DNA from: Streptomyces sp. TRM64462 | Lineage (GTDB): Bacteria > Actinomycetota > Actinomycetes > Streptomycetales > Streptomycetaceae | Direction of reading: 5' to 3' | Assembly: GCF_013362995.1 (NCBI RefSeq) | Contig: NZ_JABWDV010000227.1 | Span: forward strand, 1 to 64,000 | Length of the DNA stretch: 64,000 bases | Shown here: piece after piece, positions 8,903 through 17,277 of the stretch | How the letters are laid out: each line of letters begins with the position of its first letter | Position numbering within the stretch: position 1 is the first letter of the stretch | Translations under genes and position numbers: made by a program | The notes under the pieces: generated by a model | What the model was told of the DNA's origin: nothing | What the model saw: only the letters and a program-made list of their open reading frames with translations | Databases searched by the model: none

Positions 8903-10053
8903 CGGCGGCGGCGCTCCTGGAGGCCGTAAGGCAGCGGCTCGCGGAGAGCGGGACGGAACCGACACCCGCGGGTGTGGCGGCCGCGCTCCGCGCGCAGGGC
9001 GCGCTCCTGGGCGACGCCCAGGTCCTCGGCGTCGCCGAGCAGCTTCGCGGCGAACTCGTGGGCACCGGCCCGCTGGAGCCGCTCCTGGCCGACCCGGCGG
9101 TCACGGACGTGCTCGTGTCCGCACCGGACCGCGTGTGGGTGGACCGGGGCGACGGCCTCGAACTGTCCGGCGTGGCGTTCCCGGACGCGGCGGCCGTACG
9201 GCGGCTCGCCCAGCGCCTCGCAGCCGTCGCGGGCCGCCGGCTGGACGACGCCCGGCCCTGGGTCGACGCCCGGCTGCCCGACGGCACGCGGATGCACGCG
9301 GTGCTGCCTCCGGTGGCGGTGGGCTCGACCTGTCTGTCGCTGCGCGTGGTCCGGCCCCGGGCCTTCTCCCTCGGCGAACTCGTCGCCGCGGGCACGGTAC
9401 CCCCGGGCGGCGACCGCATCCTCGGGGCGCTCGTGGAGTCCCGCGTGTCGTACCTGGTCAGTGGCGGGACGGGCTCAGGAAAGACCACGCTGCTCGCGTC
9501 GCTCCTGGGGCTCGTCGGGAAGCGGGAGCGGATCGTCCTGGCCGAGGACTCGGCGGAGCTTCGACCCGATCACCCGCACGTCGTACGCCTCGAGGCGCGG
9601 CCCCCGAACCAGGAGGGCGCGGGCCATGTGACCTTGCGCGACCTGGTGTGCCAAGCCCTGCGGATGCGACCGGACCGGCTCGTCGTCGGAGAGGTACGCG
9701 GCGCCGAGGTTGCCGACCTACTGGCCGCCCTCAACACGGGTCACGAGGGTGGCTGCGGAACCGTCCACGCCAACACCGCGGCCGACGTACCGGCCCGGCT
9801 GGAGGCCCTCGGCACCGCCGCCGGGCTGGACCGGGCGGCCCTGCACAGCCAGGTGGCCGCGGGTCTGTCGGCCGTGGTGCACCTGGTGCGGGGAACTGAC
9901 GGGCGCCGGCGTGTCTCCGAGGTGCACGTCCTGGAGCGCCGCGCCGACGGGCTGGTCGCCACGGCTCCGGCCCTGCGCTGGGGGCCCGGGGGATTCGTCG
10001 AGGAACGCGGCTGGGAGCGGCTGCGCGCGCTGCTGGGAGGTGCGTCGTGCTGA
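8899..10053 (+). CDS. tadA: Tad secretion ATPase TadA/CpaF
   Basis: 384 residues. Type II/IV secretion hexameric ATPase that would power Flp pilus assembly from the cytoplasm. An N-terminal segment ([12 protein letters not shown]) precedes the core, with Walker [14 protein letters not shown] near residue 192, the Asp box [14 protein letters not shown], Walker B-like [14 protein letters not shown] and the His box [14 protein letters not shown]. All key residues are present, so the ATPase looks functional even though the downstream pilin gene is interrupted. The start codon ATG overlaps the ssd stop; its own stop overlaps tadB. Confidence 0.93.
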   Translation: MTAAALLEAVRQRLAESGTEPTPAGVAAALRAQGALLGDAQVLGVAEQLRGELVGTGPLEPLLADPAVTDVLVSAPDRVWVDRGDGLELSGVAFPDAAAVRRLAQRLAAVAGRRLDDARPWVDARLPDGTRMHAVLPPVAVGSTCLSLRVVRPRAFSLGELVAAGTVPPGGDRILGALVESRVSYLVSGGTGSGKTTLLASLLGLVGKRERIVLAEDSAELRPDHPHVVRLEARPPNQEGAGHVTLRDLVCQALRMRPDRLVVGEVRGAEVADLLAALNTGHEGGCGTVHANTAADVPARLEALGTAAGLDRAALHSQVAAGLSAVVHLVRGTDGRRRVSEVHVLERRADGLVATAPALRWGPGGFVEERGWERLRALLGGASC

Positions 10054-10922
10054 TGGCACAGGGGCAACCGGTTGCCGGACATCCTTGGTACGCGGCGGCG
10101 TTGTGCGCGGGGGCGATGGCCTGGCTGTGTGTGGAACGGGGCCACGGAGCACGCCGGGGACGGCTGCTGTTCGCGGACGGAGCGCTGCCCGTGGCCGCCG
10201 CGCGGGCCCGGTGGTGGCCGGAGCGGCGTGCCCGCCTCAGGTTCCGGCCGGAGTGGCTCTGCCCGGTCGCCGGGGTGCTGCTCGCCGTGTGGGGCGAGTC
10301 GCTTCTGCCGCTGCTCGCGGGCGCGGCGGCAGTGCCGCTGGTGGGGCGGCGGCTGCGGGCCAGGGACCGCGGCAGGGAACGGGACCGGCGCACGGACGCG
10401 GTCATCGCGCTGTGCGGTGCGGTCGCCGGTGAGCTGCGCGCCGGGGCCCAGCCCGGCCAGGCGTTACGGTTCGCGGCCCGGACCACGGGCGCCCTCGGAG
10501 CCGAAGAGGCCGCCGTACTCGCTGCCGCGCGGTTCGGCGGGGACGTGGCGGAGGCGCTGCGGCGCGCCGCGCGAGCCGAAGGGGCGGGCGGCCTCGCCGG
10601 ACTTGCCGCGTGCTGGGAGGTGGCCGTCGACGGCGGGGCGGGCCTGGCCTCGGGCCTCGACCGGCTGGAGTCGGCCCTGCGGGAACAGCGTGAACAGCGC
10701 GAGCGGCTGCGGGCACAGCTGTCCGGCACGTGGGCGACGGTCGTGCTGCTGGCTGTCCTGCCGGCCGCGGGCCTCGCGATGGGCTCCGTCCTCGGCGCCG
10801 AGCCGCTGCGGGTTCTGCTGCACACGCCCGCCGGCCTGGTCTGCCTCGCGGTGGGCGGAGCCCTGGAGGCCGCCGGACTGTGGTGGGTCGGCCGGATCGT
10901 ACGGGCGGGTGAGGAGGCGTGA
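10047..10922 (+). CDS. tadB: Tad inner-membrane platform protein TadB
   Basis: About 291 residues with two N-terminal hydrophobic segments, a basic cytosolic domain and two C-terminal transmembrane segments (around TWATVVLLAVLPAAGLAMG and the last 40 residues). This is the T2SF/TadB topology. I take GTG 10047 as start because GGGAGG lies six bases upstream; ATG 10053 directly on the tadA stop is an alternative. The middle has the helical TadB hallmark region (ALRFAARTTGALG). It would form the membrane platform with TadC. Confidence 0.85.
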   Translation: MLMAQGQPVAGHPWYAAALCAGAMAWLCVERGHGARRGRLLFADGALPVAAARARWWPERRARLRFRPEWLCPVAGVLLAVWGESLLPLLAGAAAVPLVGRRLRARDRGRERDRRTDAVIALCGAVAGELRAGAQPGQALRFAARTTGALGAEEAAVLAAARFGGDVAEALRRAARAEGAGGLAGLAACWEVAVDGGAGLASGLDRLESALREQREQRERLRAQLSGTWATVVLLAVLPAAGLAMGSVLGAEPLRVLLHTPAGLVCLAVGGALEAAGLWWVGRIVRAGEEA

Positions 10923-11683
10923 ACGGCGAGCTCGTCCACCGCCTGTGGACAGCGGTCGCGGTCCTCGCCGCCGCCCTGTGGGCGGTCTGGACGCTCACCC
11001 GGGTCCGCCGGGCCCGCCGGAGCCGCGGTCGGCTCGTGGTGCTGCTGCCCGCCCGCGACGCGGACACGCAGCGTCGGCCGGGGAGGCCACGGTTGCCTGC
11101 GCACATCGGCCCGTGGGCGGCGCCGGTGGCGGCCCTGTTCACCGGCTGGGTTCTCTTCGGCGGGGTCACGGGCTGGATGCTCGGTGCTGCCGGTGCCTAC
11201 GCCGTACGGAGGTGGCAGCGCCGTCCCCGCCCTGACGCCGCCGACACCGACGCGGCCCGGCGGCTGCCGCTGGCCGCCGAGCTGCTGGCCGCCTGTCTCT
11301 CGGCCGGTGCGGGACCCCGCGAGGCGGCCGAGGCGGTCGGCAGATCCCTGGGCGGACCCGTCGGCGACCGGCTCACGCGCGTGGCGGCCGAACTGGCCCT
11401 GGGCGGTGACCCGGGCGAGGCCTGGGGCCGGTTCGGCGACATCAAGGGCGCGGGACCGCTGGCCCGCTGCCTGGAACGGGCGGGCGCGTCGGGCGCCCCG
11501 GCGGCCGCACCTGTGGCACGGCTGGCCGCCGGGCTGCGCGCCGATCGGGCGAGAACGGCGGCCGCCCGCGCCCAGCGCTCCCAGGTGCTGATCACCGCAC
11601 CGGTCGGGCTGTGCTTCCTGCCCGCCTTCCTCGCGGTCGGCGTGGCGCCCGTGGTCATCGGACTGGCCGGCCGGCTGCTGTGA
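10919..11683 (+). CDS. tadC: Tad inner-membrane platform protein TadC
   Basis: 254 residues. GTG start overlapping the tadB stop (GTGA). There is a hydrophobic segment at the N-terminus, another at residues ~62-85, the T2SF core (RRLPLAAELLAACLSAGAGPREAAEAVGR), then a C-terminal transmembrane pair (ITAPVGLCFLPAFLAVGVAPVVIG). It would partner TadB. Sixty bases downstream begins the small prepilin gene, which is cut by the mobile element, so transcripts from the ssd promoter now run into the element's left end. Confidence 0.85.
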   Translation: MNGELVHRLWTAVAVLAAALWAVWTLTRVRRARRSRGRLVVLLPARDADTQRRPGRPRLPAHIGPWAAPVAALFTGWVLFGGVTGWMLGAAGAYAVRRWQRRPRPDAADTDAARRLPLAAELLAACLSAGAGPREAAEAVGRSLGGPVGDRLTRVAAELALGGDPGEAWGRFGDIKGAGPLARCLERAGASGAPAAAPVARLAAGLRADRARTAAARAQRSQVLITAPVGLCFLPAFLAVGVAPVVIGLAGRLL

Positions 11684-11743
11684 ACGGGCGACAAGACGAC
11701 ATGTCAGAGCGACACAAGACAGGAACGAATTGAGGAGGTTGCT

Positions 11744-11884
11744 GTGTGGCGGCGTGTGATGAGGTGGACGAAGGCTCGCTGGGACAGGACGTGGGTGCGT
11801 GCCTGTGCCCGTGTCCGTGCCCGTGCGCGGGGCGACGCGGGCATGAACACGGCCGAGTACGCGATGGGCACGGCGATTATCTAG
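11744..11884 (+). pseudogene. 5' part of Flp-type prepilin (DUF4244-like), interrupted
   Basis: The fragment starts at GTG 11744 behind GAGGAGG (11732-11738). It encodes a basic leader rich in Arg ending RGDAG, then MNTAEYAMGTAII and a TAG created by the element's left end (46 residues). G followed by four residues then EY is the class III prepilin cleavage pattern of Flp pilins. Only about 13 residues of the mature part remain, so the hydrophobic pilin helix is lost. The missing half lies 15 kb away at 26941-27049. A native product of roughly 80 residues is expected. Confidence 0.85.
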
Positions 11885-11890
11885 GGTTGT
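11875..11890. repeat. Left terminus of the mobile element (attL)
   Basis: GAT (11875-11877) also occurs at the right junction. It is followed by TATCTAGGGTTGT, which matches the inverted right terminus TATCTTGGGGTTGT with one substitution and one extra G. The flank GGCGAT at this side and GATCGCC at the other would together give the palindrome GGCGATCGCC. The exact crossover within these few bases cannot be fixed from one sequence. Confidence 0.7.
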
Positions 11891-11928
11891 CAAGTGTTTC
11901 GCCAGCTCAGGATCACAAAGCTGAATGA

Positions 11929-11943
11929 GGCACGTGAGGGACG
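11929..11943 (+). repeat. Left subterminal GGCACGTGAGG site
   Basis: GGCACGTGAGGGACG lies ~50 bases inside the left end. A near-identical copy, GGCACGTGAGGTACG, is on the opposite strand at the right end (26899-26913), with a partial third copy at 26876-26884. This is the arrangement expected of recombinase arm sites. Confidence 0.55.
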
Positions 11944-12043
11944 GGGCCGGGTGAGAGCGAGCGTCCGGGGCATCTGCGGCAGGGCTAGGGTGACCGGCCT
12001 GAGCTCCGGGACGGGCCGGGTCGCGCCGGCGTGAGGGGGAATC

Positions 12044-12136
12044 GTGATTCCATCGCTCATTGAGAGTGGCCTACTGCCACTCGGCTTCTGGCACGGCGGC
12101 CTCTTCATCCCGAACTACGTGCGGGGCGGTCGCTGA
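12044..12136 (+). CDS. Short ORF, possible remnant of a larger gene
   Basis: GTG behind GAGGGGGAAT opens a 30-codon frame reading IPSLIESGLLPLGFWHGG and onward, then TGA. The opening resembles the N-terminus of small toxin/antitoxin-associated proteins (DUF6932-like, from memory), so it may be the stump of a gene lost during cargo turnover. It could equally be spurious. The rest of the 11885-12410 left-end region holds no supported gene. Confidence 0.25.
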   Translation: MIPSLIESGLLPLGFWHGGLFIPNYVRGGR

Positions 12137-12310
12137 GGTGTGCTCGGCAGGTGCGGCGGTCGTCCGAGGCCTGTGGCGGACGGCCATGGTTGCTGTGCTT
12201 CCCTGTTGTACAGCCGAGCCTGGGCCCGCGGGACAGGAAGCGTGGACTGCGCGGCCGAAGGTACTGCGGCCGCGGTGCGTTACTACCCCTCAAAGCCGAA
12301 CATCCGTACG

Positions 12311-12339
12311 ACTTTGGGGCGATCTGCCAGAACTATATT
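12311..12339 (+). promoter_or_regulatory. Candidate promoter of gajA
   Basis: A strong -10 hexamer TATATT (12334-12339) stands 17 bases after a weak -35 ACTTTG (12311-12316). Initiation would fall near 12346, leaving a leader of about 65 bases before the gajA ATG at 12411. The local AT content is above the flanks. Confidence 0.4.
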
Positions 12340-12410
12340 CCAAGGCCGCGGGGCACCCTCTATGGTAGATCCACAAGTTTCGAGCACTCAGCTTGCAGGG
12401 GGCACCGATA

Positions 12411-14147
12411 ATGCGGATCAGCAGACTGCGAATCAAGAATTTCCGCAATCTCGCCTCGGTTGACATTCCGCTAGGTTCCTACAACGTGGTCGTGGGCGAG
12501 AACAGGGCCGGAAAATCGAATCTCGTTCATGCCTTGCGCCTACTTTTTGATCCGACCCTCCCAAACAGTGACCGAAACCTCCGTCGCGAGGACTTCTGGG
12601 ACGGCCTCGCGAAAGGCAAGGTGGATTGGGACCCCTTCGTTGAGGAAGCCGAAATATCCATCTCGGTAGACATTGAAGACTTCGAGGATGAGGATCGCGC
12701 TGCAGCCGTACTGTCAGGCGCCCTGGTCAGCAAGTCACCGCTTGTTGCTCGACTTACATTCAAATATGCACCTAAGGATCTGCCGGGTGATGCAACGGAT
12801 GCCACAACCTACCGAGGTTTCATCTTCCAGGGTGACGATGAAAGCAACTTCATGCCAGCGGAACTCCGCGGATTCCTGCACATGGCCTTTCTCCACGCCC
12901 TAAGAGATGTCGAGTCAGACGTGACGAACTGGCGCCGTTCGCCATTGCGTCAACTACTGGAAGCTGCCGCCGATTCATCGACGGCAGAAGAACTTGCGAA
13001 GATAGCTCAATCTATTGAGCAGGCCAATAGTCAAGTCAGCGCTCTGCCATCCATTAAGGATCTCGGTGAGAAAATCACAGAGCTGATGACTGACATGGTG
13101 GGCTCATCCCACGCACTTCAGTCAGAACTCAGTGTGGCCTCCACGGATCCGCAGCGTCTGATCCGGACGCTACGTGTATTCGTCGATGGCGACAACAAGC
13201 GTCCCCTGTCGAGTGCAAGCCTGGGAAGTCTTAACATCCTCTATTTCACCCTAATGGAACTAGGGTTGGAACAGCGACTGGCCAAGGAGATTGCTCACGC
13301 TATCTTGACCATTGAGGAACCGGAAGCCCACCTTCACCCTCACCTGCAACGCCTGGTTTTTCGCCGTCTTCTAGAAAACCCCAGCGACACGCACACTGTC
13401 TTCGTTACAACCCAATCTCCTCATATTGCAAGCGTCGCCGGACCACGAAATATCATCTTCGTGCGAAGCGAGGAGGACCGCTCCACCGTACTCTCCGCAG
13501 CGGATGTCGACCTTACTGACGAGGAGTGGGAGGACATCACTCGTTACTTGGACGTCACGCGTGCTGAGATGATCTTTTCCAAGCGCGTACTCCTTGTCGA
13601 GGGCTACGCGGAACAGGCAATCATCCCTTCCTTGGCCGAGGCTATGGGGTACGAGCTAGATAAGCATGGCATCACCGTCTGCGCGATCCACGGGACCCAT
13701 TTTCTTCCATACATCAAATTTTGCAGGGCAGTCGGCATCCCATGTGCGGTCATCACAGACGGCGACGAGACTGGTCCCCGAGCAAACGGAAGAAAGGTGG
13801 TCACCGGTCGTGTTCGCGCCCGCAGGTGGTTGACAGCCCTCGCAGAGCAGCGCACCGCTGAAGAAGCTGGCGTGTTTGTGGGAAATACCACCTTCGAGTA
13901 CGACCTGGCGGCCGCTTCAGATGCCAACCTTCGGGCCGGCATCGCCACGCTCAAGGAACTCGCCCGTACTCAGCAAGCGCTCCAGGATATTGCATCTTGG
14001 GGCGGCTCGCTGCCGACGTACAAAAAGTACCTGGGAATGATCGGCCGTGTTGGTGGTAAGGGACGCTACGCTAACGCCGTCCTAGGCTATGAGTTGGACT
14101 GTCCCGCCTATGTACAGAAGGCCATTGAGTATCTGGTGGCAGAGTGA
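12411..14147 (+). CDS. gajA: Gabija GajA-like OLD-family nuclease
   Basis: 578 residues. The N-terminal half is a RecF/SMC-like ABC ATPase: Walker A GENRAGKSNL at residues 29-38 and Walker B LTIEEPEAHLHP near residue 300, with TTQSPH beyond it. The C-terminal half is a TOPRIM nuclease: VLLVEGYAEQ near 392, ITDGDETG near 448 and FEYDLA near 490. Known: GajA is a sequence-specific DNA endonuclease that forms a complex with GajB and degrades phage DNA when nucleotides are depleted. ATG 12411 is preceded by AGGGGGCACC; an in-frame TTG further up is less likely. The gene is followed by gajB with a GTGA overlap. Its composition is much lower in GC than the surrounding Streptomyces genes, with many A/T third positions, which indicates separate origin. 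Confidence 0.88.
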   Translation: MRISRLRIKNFRNLASVDIPLGSYNVVVGENRAGKSNLVHALRLLFDPTLPNSDRNLRREDFWDGLAKGKVDWDPFVEEAEISISVDIEDFEDEDRAAAVLSGALVSKSPLVARLTFKYAPKDLPGDATDATTYRGFIFQGDDESNFMPAELRGFLHMAFLHALRDVESDVTNWRRSPLRQLLEAAADSSTAEELAKIAQSIEQANSQVSALPSIKDLGEKITELMTDMVGSSHALQSELSVASTDPQRLIRTLRVFVDGDNKRPLSSASLGSLNILYFTLMELGLEQRLAKEIAHAILTIEEPEAHLHPHLQRLVFRRLLENPSDTHTVFVTTQSPHIASVAGPRNIIFVRSEEDRSTVLSAADVDLTDEEWEDITRYLDVTRAEMIFSKRVLLVEGYAEQAIIPSLAEAMGYELDKHGITVCAIHGTHFLPYIKFCRAVGIPCAVITDGDETGPRANGRKVVTGRVRARRWLTALAEQRTAEEAGVFVGNTTFEYDLAAASDANLRAGIATLKELARTQQALQDIASWGGSLPTYKKYLGMIGRVGGKGRYANAVLGYELDCPAYVQKAIEYLVAE

Positions 14148-15898
14148 AGCCCCTCTCAGAGTCCATCGCAGAGCTAGAACGGAACGAACGACAATGGCAA
14201 GCCTTCAATGTTGATGGTCACTGCGTGGTTTCCGCTCCTCCTGGAAGCGGAAAAACTAAGTTGCTCTCGACCCGTATCGCCTTCGATCTGGCGACTCACA
14301 TTCCTGCACCACAAGGTGCAGCGTGCGTCACGTTGACGAATGCTGCGGCTAGCGAGCTAAACCGTCGCGTCCGTGCGCTAACGGATCAACGGCGACGAAA
14401 CCTGTTTGTAGGCACCGTTCACGCTTTCGCGCTCAAGGAAATTATTCGCCCCTTTGCCTCAGTCTGTGGTTACCCAGACCTGCTTGATCGGAAAATTGCA
14501 ACCAATAAGCAGGTCAATGCTGCATATCGCGAGGCTGTATCCGAGGTCTACCTGCGCGGTGAAGATACTCGAAACGTCGTGTCTACGGCGAAGCAGCATC
14601 TAACGATGCTGGCCACCGAAGATGAGTGGCGTAGAGCGGGCCCACGCATTCAGAAGGTGGCTCATCGGTACTCAGAGATCCTGGCCACTCAGGGGCTTGT
14701 CGACTTTAACACGCTGATTAGATCTGCATTGCGCATGGTGGAGGAGAATTCCTTTGTCCGGCATCTCCTGGTCTCAAAGTTTCCTCGAATCTACGTCGAC
14801 GAGTACCAAGACCTTGCGCCAGCACTAGACAGGATCGTGCGGTTGCTCTGTTTCGGCGAGAAGAGCAAGGCAATTCTTTTTGCCGTGGGCGACTATAATC
14901 AGGCGATTTACGGTTGGCTCGGAAGTCGACCCGAACTTCTGAAAGAACTTGGTGCACTTGATGGCGTGACAAAGGTTGAACTTAAGGTCAACTACCGCTG
15001 CGCTCAAGAGATCATCGATGCCGCCAATCGCCTCCTAGAGGTTGGTGGGGTCGAGGGAACTCGCAGCGGCGGATCAGTGGAGGCCCACTACTGCCCTGGC
15101 ACCCTTCTCGTCCAATACAACAAAGCGGCTAATTCCATCGCACGACTGATTTCCAAGGGGGTTCCTCCCCATGAGATTGCCGTGCTGTGCCCAACGAATG
15201 ATCACTCGGCGCGCTTCGTCAATCTGTGTCGACAGATTGATATTCCAGCAGTTGACCAAGGGTCTCCTTATGTCTCAACCACCTTCACGGCACTGATTGA
15301 GCAATTGGCGGTATGGGTAGTGCACAGCGACGACTACTCGATCGAAAGGTCGCGGTTGCTCCTAGAGTGGAAATACCTGCAAGAGGAGGTACCAGACGGG
15401 CTTGACTCAGAAGTGGCACTCTTGAAGGTGCTGAGGGATACACAGCCGACCGAATCTGCCAGCTCGTTCCTAAGCCGTCTTATGTCGAGCGGGCCGGGCG
15501 ACGAATCTGGACTTCTTCGCCCGGAGGATGAGACGTCCTACGTCGAGCTACGAGCGATGCTTGATTCAGGAGGAGAGTTGGCGCAATGGACCGTTAGTGA
15601 ACTGAGCGAACGGGGTCGCCGGAATGGCCAGGTTCAGGTTTGTACGATGTCTTCAAGTAAAGGTCTTGAGTTTGATTACGTGTTCATCATGTGCGCCAAC
15701 GACGGCATAATTCCACATTTCTCTTCCCAGTACTCGGCGGTAAAGATGGCAGAGGATCAGCGGAAGTTCTACGTATCGGTCACGCGAGCAAGGCTAGAAA
15801 CGCACATTTACTACTCGGACCGAAGTGAATGGCTGACCACAGGAAATAGTCGCCAAAGTGGCCCCAGCCGGTTTCTACGCCAGATGAGGCTCGCATAG
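14144..15898 (+). CDS. gajB: Gabija GajB-like UvrD/Rep helicase
   Basis: 584 residues. Superfamily 1 helicase motifs occur in order: APPGSGKTK (I, residues 31-39), TLTNAAASEL (Ia), VDEYQDL (II, near 219), VGDYNQAIYGW (III, near 248), VNYR (IV), MSSSKGLEFDYVF (V, near 505) and FYVSVTRAR (VI, near 545). GTG start inside the gajA stop, so production is coupled to GajA. Known: GajB senses DNA ends or ssDNA from nucleotide turnover and activates GajA. It is somewhat longer than the best-known GajB (about 490 residues), still within the range of SF1 helicases. It shares the lowered GC of gajA. Confidence 0.87.
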   Translation: MKPLSESIAELERNERQWQAFNVDGHCVVSAPPGSGKTKLLSTRIAFDLATHIPAPQGAACVTLTNAAASELNRRVRALTDQRRRNLFVGTVHAFALKEIIRPFASVCGYPDLLDRKIATNKQVNAAYREAVSEVYLRGEDTRNVVSTAKQHLTMLATEDEWRRAGPRIQKVAHRYSEILATQGLVDFNTLIRSALRMVEENSFVRHLLVSKFPRIYVDEYQDLAPALDRIVRLLCFGEKSKAILFAVGDYNQAIYGWLGSRPELLKELGALDGVTKVELKVNYRCAQEIIDAANRLLEVGGVEGTRSGGSVEAHYCPGTLLVQYNKAANSIARLISKGVPPHEIAVLCPTNDHSARFVNLCRQIDIPAVDQGSPYVSTTFTALIEQLAVWVVHSDDYSIERSRLLLEWKYLQEEVPDGLDSEVALLKVLRDTQPTESASSFLSRLMSSGPGDESGLLRPEDETSYVELRAMLDSGGELAQWTVSELSERGRRNGQVQVCTMSSSKGLEFDYVFIMCANDGIIPHFSSQYSAVKMAEDQRKFYVSVTRARLETHIYYSDRSEWLTTGNSRQSGPSRFLRQMRLA

Positions 15899-16329
15899 CG
15901 ATTTGCCGTTCCGCCTGTGCTCTGCGAAGTCCGTCCACTCGCCGGCGACCGATTCACGCCGCGTAGCCCCATGGCTGCCCTCCCAGGTGTCGTGGGCCAG
16001 CCTCCCGCAATGAGACGTCTAGGACTGTTTCACCCGCAAGGTCATGGATCTAACCGGCAAATCAGGTCCGATTCATATCAAGGGGTCGAGGGCCAGATTG
16101 CCATTGATGCGATACGCGCAAGACAGGAACTGTGCTGACAGTCGAACAGCTCCCTTGACGCTGGCCTTCAACCAGCTAGTCCTCCAGCAGTATTTTGCTG
16201 TCTGACCTGCAGGTTTCGCTGGGCGGCTGGAGTGTAGCGGGACTTTGATCGCGCGGGGGCGGCCTCACGGAGACCGCCCCTCGTTCGTGCGAAAACGCCG
16301 CAGGTAGTGCACGTTCGGCTTGGGTCCTC
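15899..16329. other. Gene-free spacer after gajB
   Basis: No frame here has a ribosome site or recognisable product. It separates the low-GC Gabija pair from the GC-rich cargo cluster. The only clear structure is the hairpin at 16256-16280. Confidence 0.5.
16256..16280. terminator. Hairpin downstream of the 85-aa gene
   Basis: GGGGCGG (16256-16262) pairs with CCGCCCC (16274-16280), with an inner CTC/GAG pair. It sits beyond the end of the minus-strand gene at 16330 and faces the gajB transcript from the other side. Confidence 0.5.
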
Positions 16330-16587
16330 CTACAGCCCGTCGGTGTTCAGCTCAGCCAGGTACTCCCGCAGGAACCGGCGTGTCTGATCGTCGGTGGCGC
16401 CAACGTATCCGGTGTCGAAACGACTGTCTGCCCAGGACGTCTTACCACTGGCGCGGATAAGCAACTGACCGCCCGTGATCCGGTAGTGCCGGTATTCGGT
16501 GAAGTTCCTTCCCGACGAGCTGGTCCGCTTCTCAAAGCCCTCGTTCTGGTCCAGCAGTTGCTGGCGCACTTCCCTCGTCAAGCGCAT
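16330..16587 (-). CDS. Small protein of unknown function (85 aa)
   Basis: 85 residues from ATG 16587 (MRLTREVRQQL). It contains basic/aromatic segments (EYRHYRITGGQLLIRASG, SWADSRFD) ending in a helical tail (QTRRFLREYLAELN). No membrane segment. I do not recognise the family with confidence; similar short proteins occur in other actinobacteria. It is separated from the NUDIX gene by a hairpin, so it may have its own promoter. Confidence 0.5.
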   Translation of the reverse strand: MRLTREVRQQLLDQNEGFEKRTSSSGRNFTEYRHYRITGGQLLIRASGKTSWADSRFDTGYVGATDDQTRRFLREYLAELNTDGL

Positions 16588-16634
16588 GACCACCCCCACA
16601 CTTCGTAACGGTGAGGGGATCATGCCACGCCTCA

Positions 16635-16676
16635 GAGCCTCAGCCCCGGCGGCCGAGGTCAGTGGCCGCCGAGGCT
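16635..16676. terminator. Hairpin after the NUDIX operon
   Basis: CGGCGGCC (16647-16654) pairs perfectly with GGCCGCCG (16664-16671). An outer AGCCT/AGGCT pair lengthens the stem with a bulge. It lies just downstream of the NUDIX stop on the minus strand and probably ends the five-gene operon. Confidence 0.5.
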
Positions 16677-16729
16677 TCGTGCCAGGGCTACATGTGCAGC
16701 CGCCGTCCCGGCCGACTATGTCGCGGTGC

Positions 16730-17272
16730 TCAACGAAGGGTCTCTGTGACCCGCTGCCGCAGCTGGGCATCGGACAGCTCCTCGAGGTTGCGCCAGGTGG
16801 CGCCCGAGACCTCCTCGGTCTGGAGTTCGCCGATGTCGGCGGTGGTGCGGAAGAGGAAGCGGAAGTCGAAGTGCTGGTGGGCGGGCTCGTCCTTGGCGGG
16901 GTTGGCGTTGATGGGGTGGGCGTCGATGTGGAGCGGGATCTCTCCGTCCGGGGTGATGACGTGCGGCGGGATGCCGGTCTCCTCGGTGAGCTCGCGTCCG
17001 GCGGCCTGGAGAAGGGTGGCGTCGGAGGCTTCGAGGTGGCCGCCGGGCAGCAGCCACTTCTGGGTTGCGTTGTGGAGGATGTGCAGGATGCGGCTGTCGG
17101 GGCCGATGAGGATCGCTCCGGCGGTGACGTGGCCGGGCAGGGTCTTGCGGCTGGTGAGGTCGTCGCCGTCGTCGAGGAGGCCGAGGAGGACGCCGAGTTC
17201 GCGCTTCTCGTCGGGGTGCTGGTCGAGGTAGGCGGTCAGCGTGGTGCGGATGTGGTCTGCCGTGATGGCCAT
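16730..17272 (-). CDS. NUDIX hydrolase
   Basis: 180 residues. The Nudix box reads GGHLEASDATLL then RELTEETGI near residues 74-97. The core R-E-x-x-E-E-x-G is intact, with an Asp in the usual upstream Glu region. The enzyme should hydrolyse a nucleoside diphosphate linked to another group, but the substrate is not deducible. ATG 17272 is preceded by AGGTGA at ideal spacing, and that AGGTGA is itself the stop region of the upstream SAHH-like gene, so the pair is translationally coupled. A GTG at 17281 is the alternative start. It is the last gene of the minus-strand cargo operon. Confidence 0.85.
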   Translation of the reverse strand: MAITADHIRTTLTAYLDQHPDEKRELGVLLGLLDDGDDLTSRKTLPGHVTAGAILIGPDSRILHILHNATQKWLLPGGHLEASDATLLQAAGRELTEETGIPPHVITPDGEIPLHIDAHPINANPAKDEPAHQHFDFRFLFRTTADIGELQTEEVSGATWRNLEELSDAQLRQRVTETLR

Positions 17273-17277
17273 GGTGA

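Noticed and set aside
15917-16138. A 73-codon frame after gajB
   Set aside because: No Shine-Dalgarno, no recognisable motif and mixed composition; treated as spacer.
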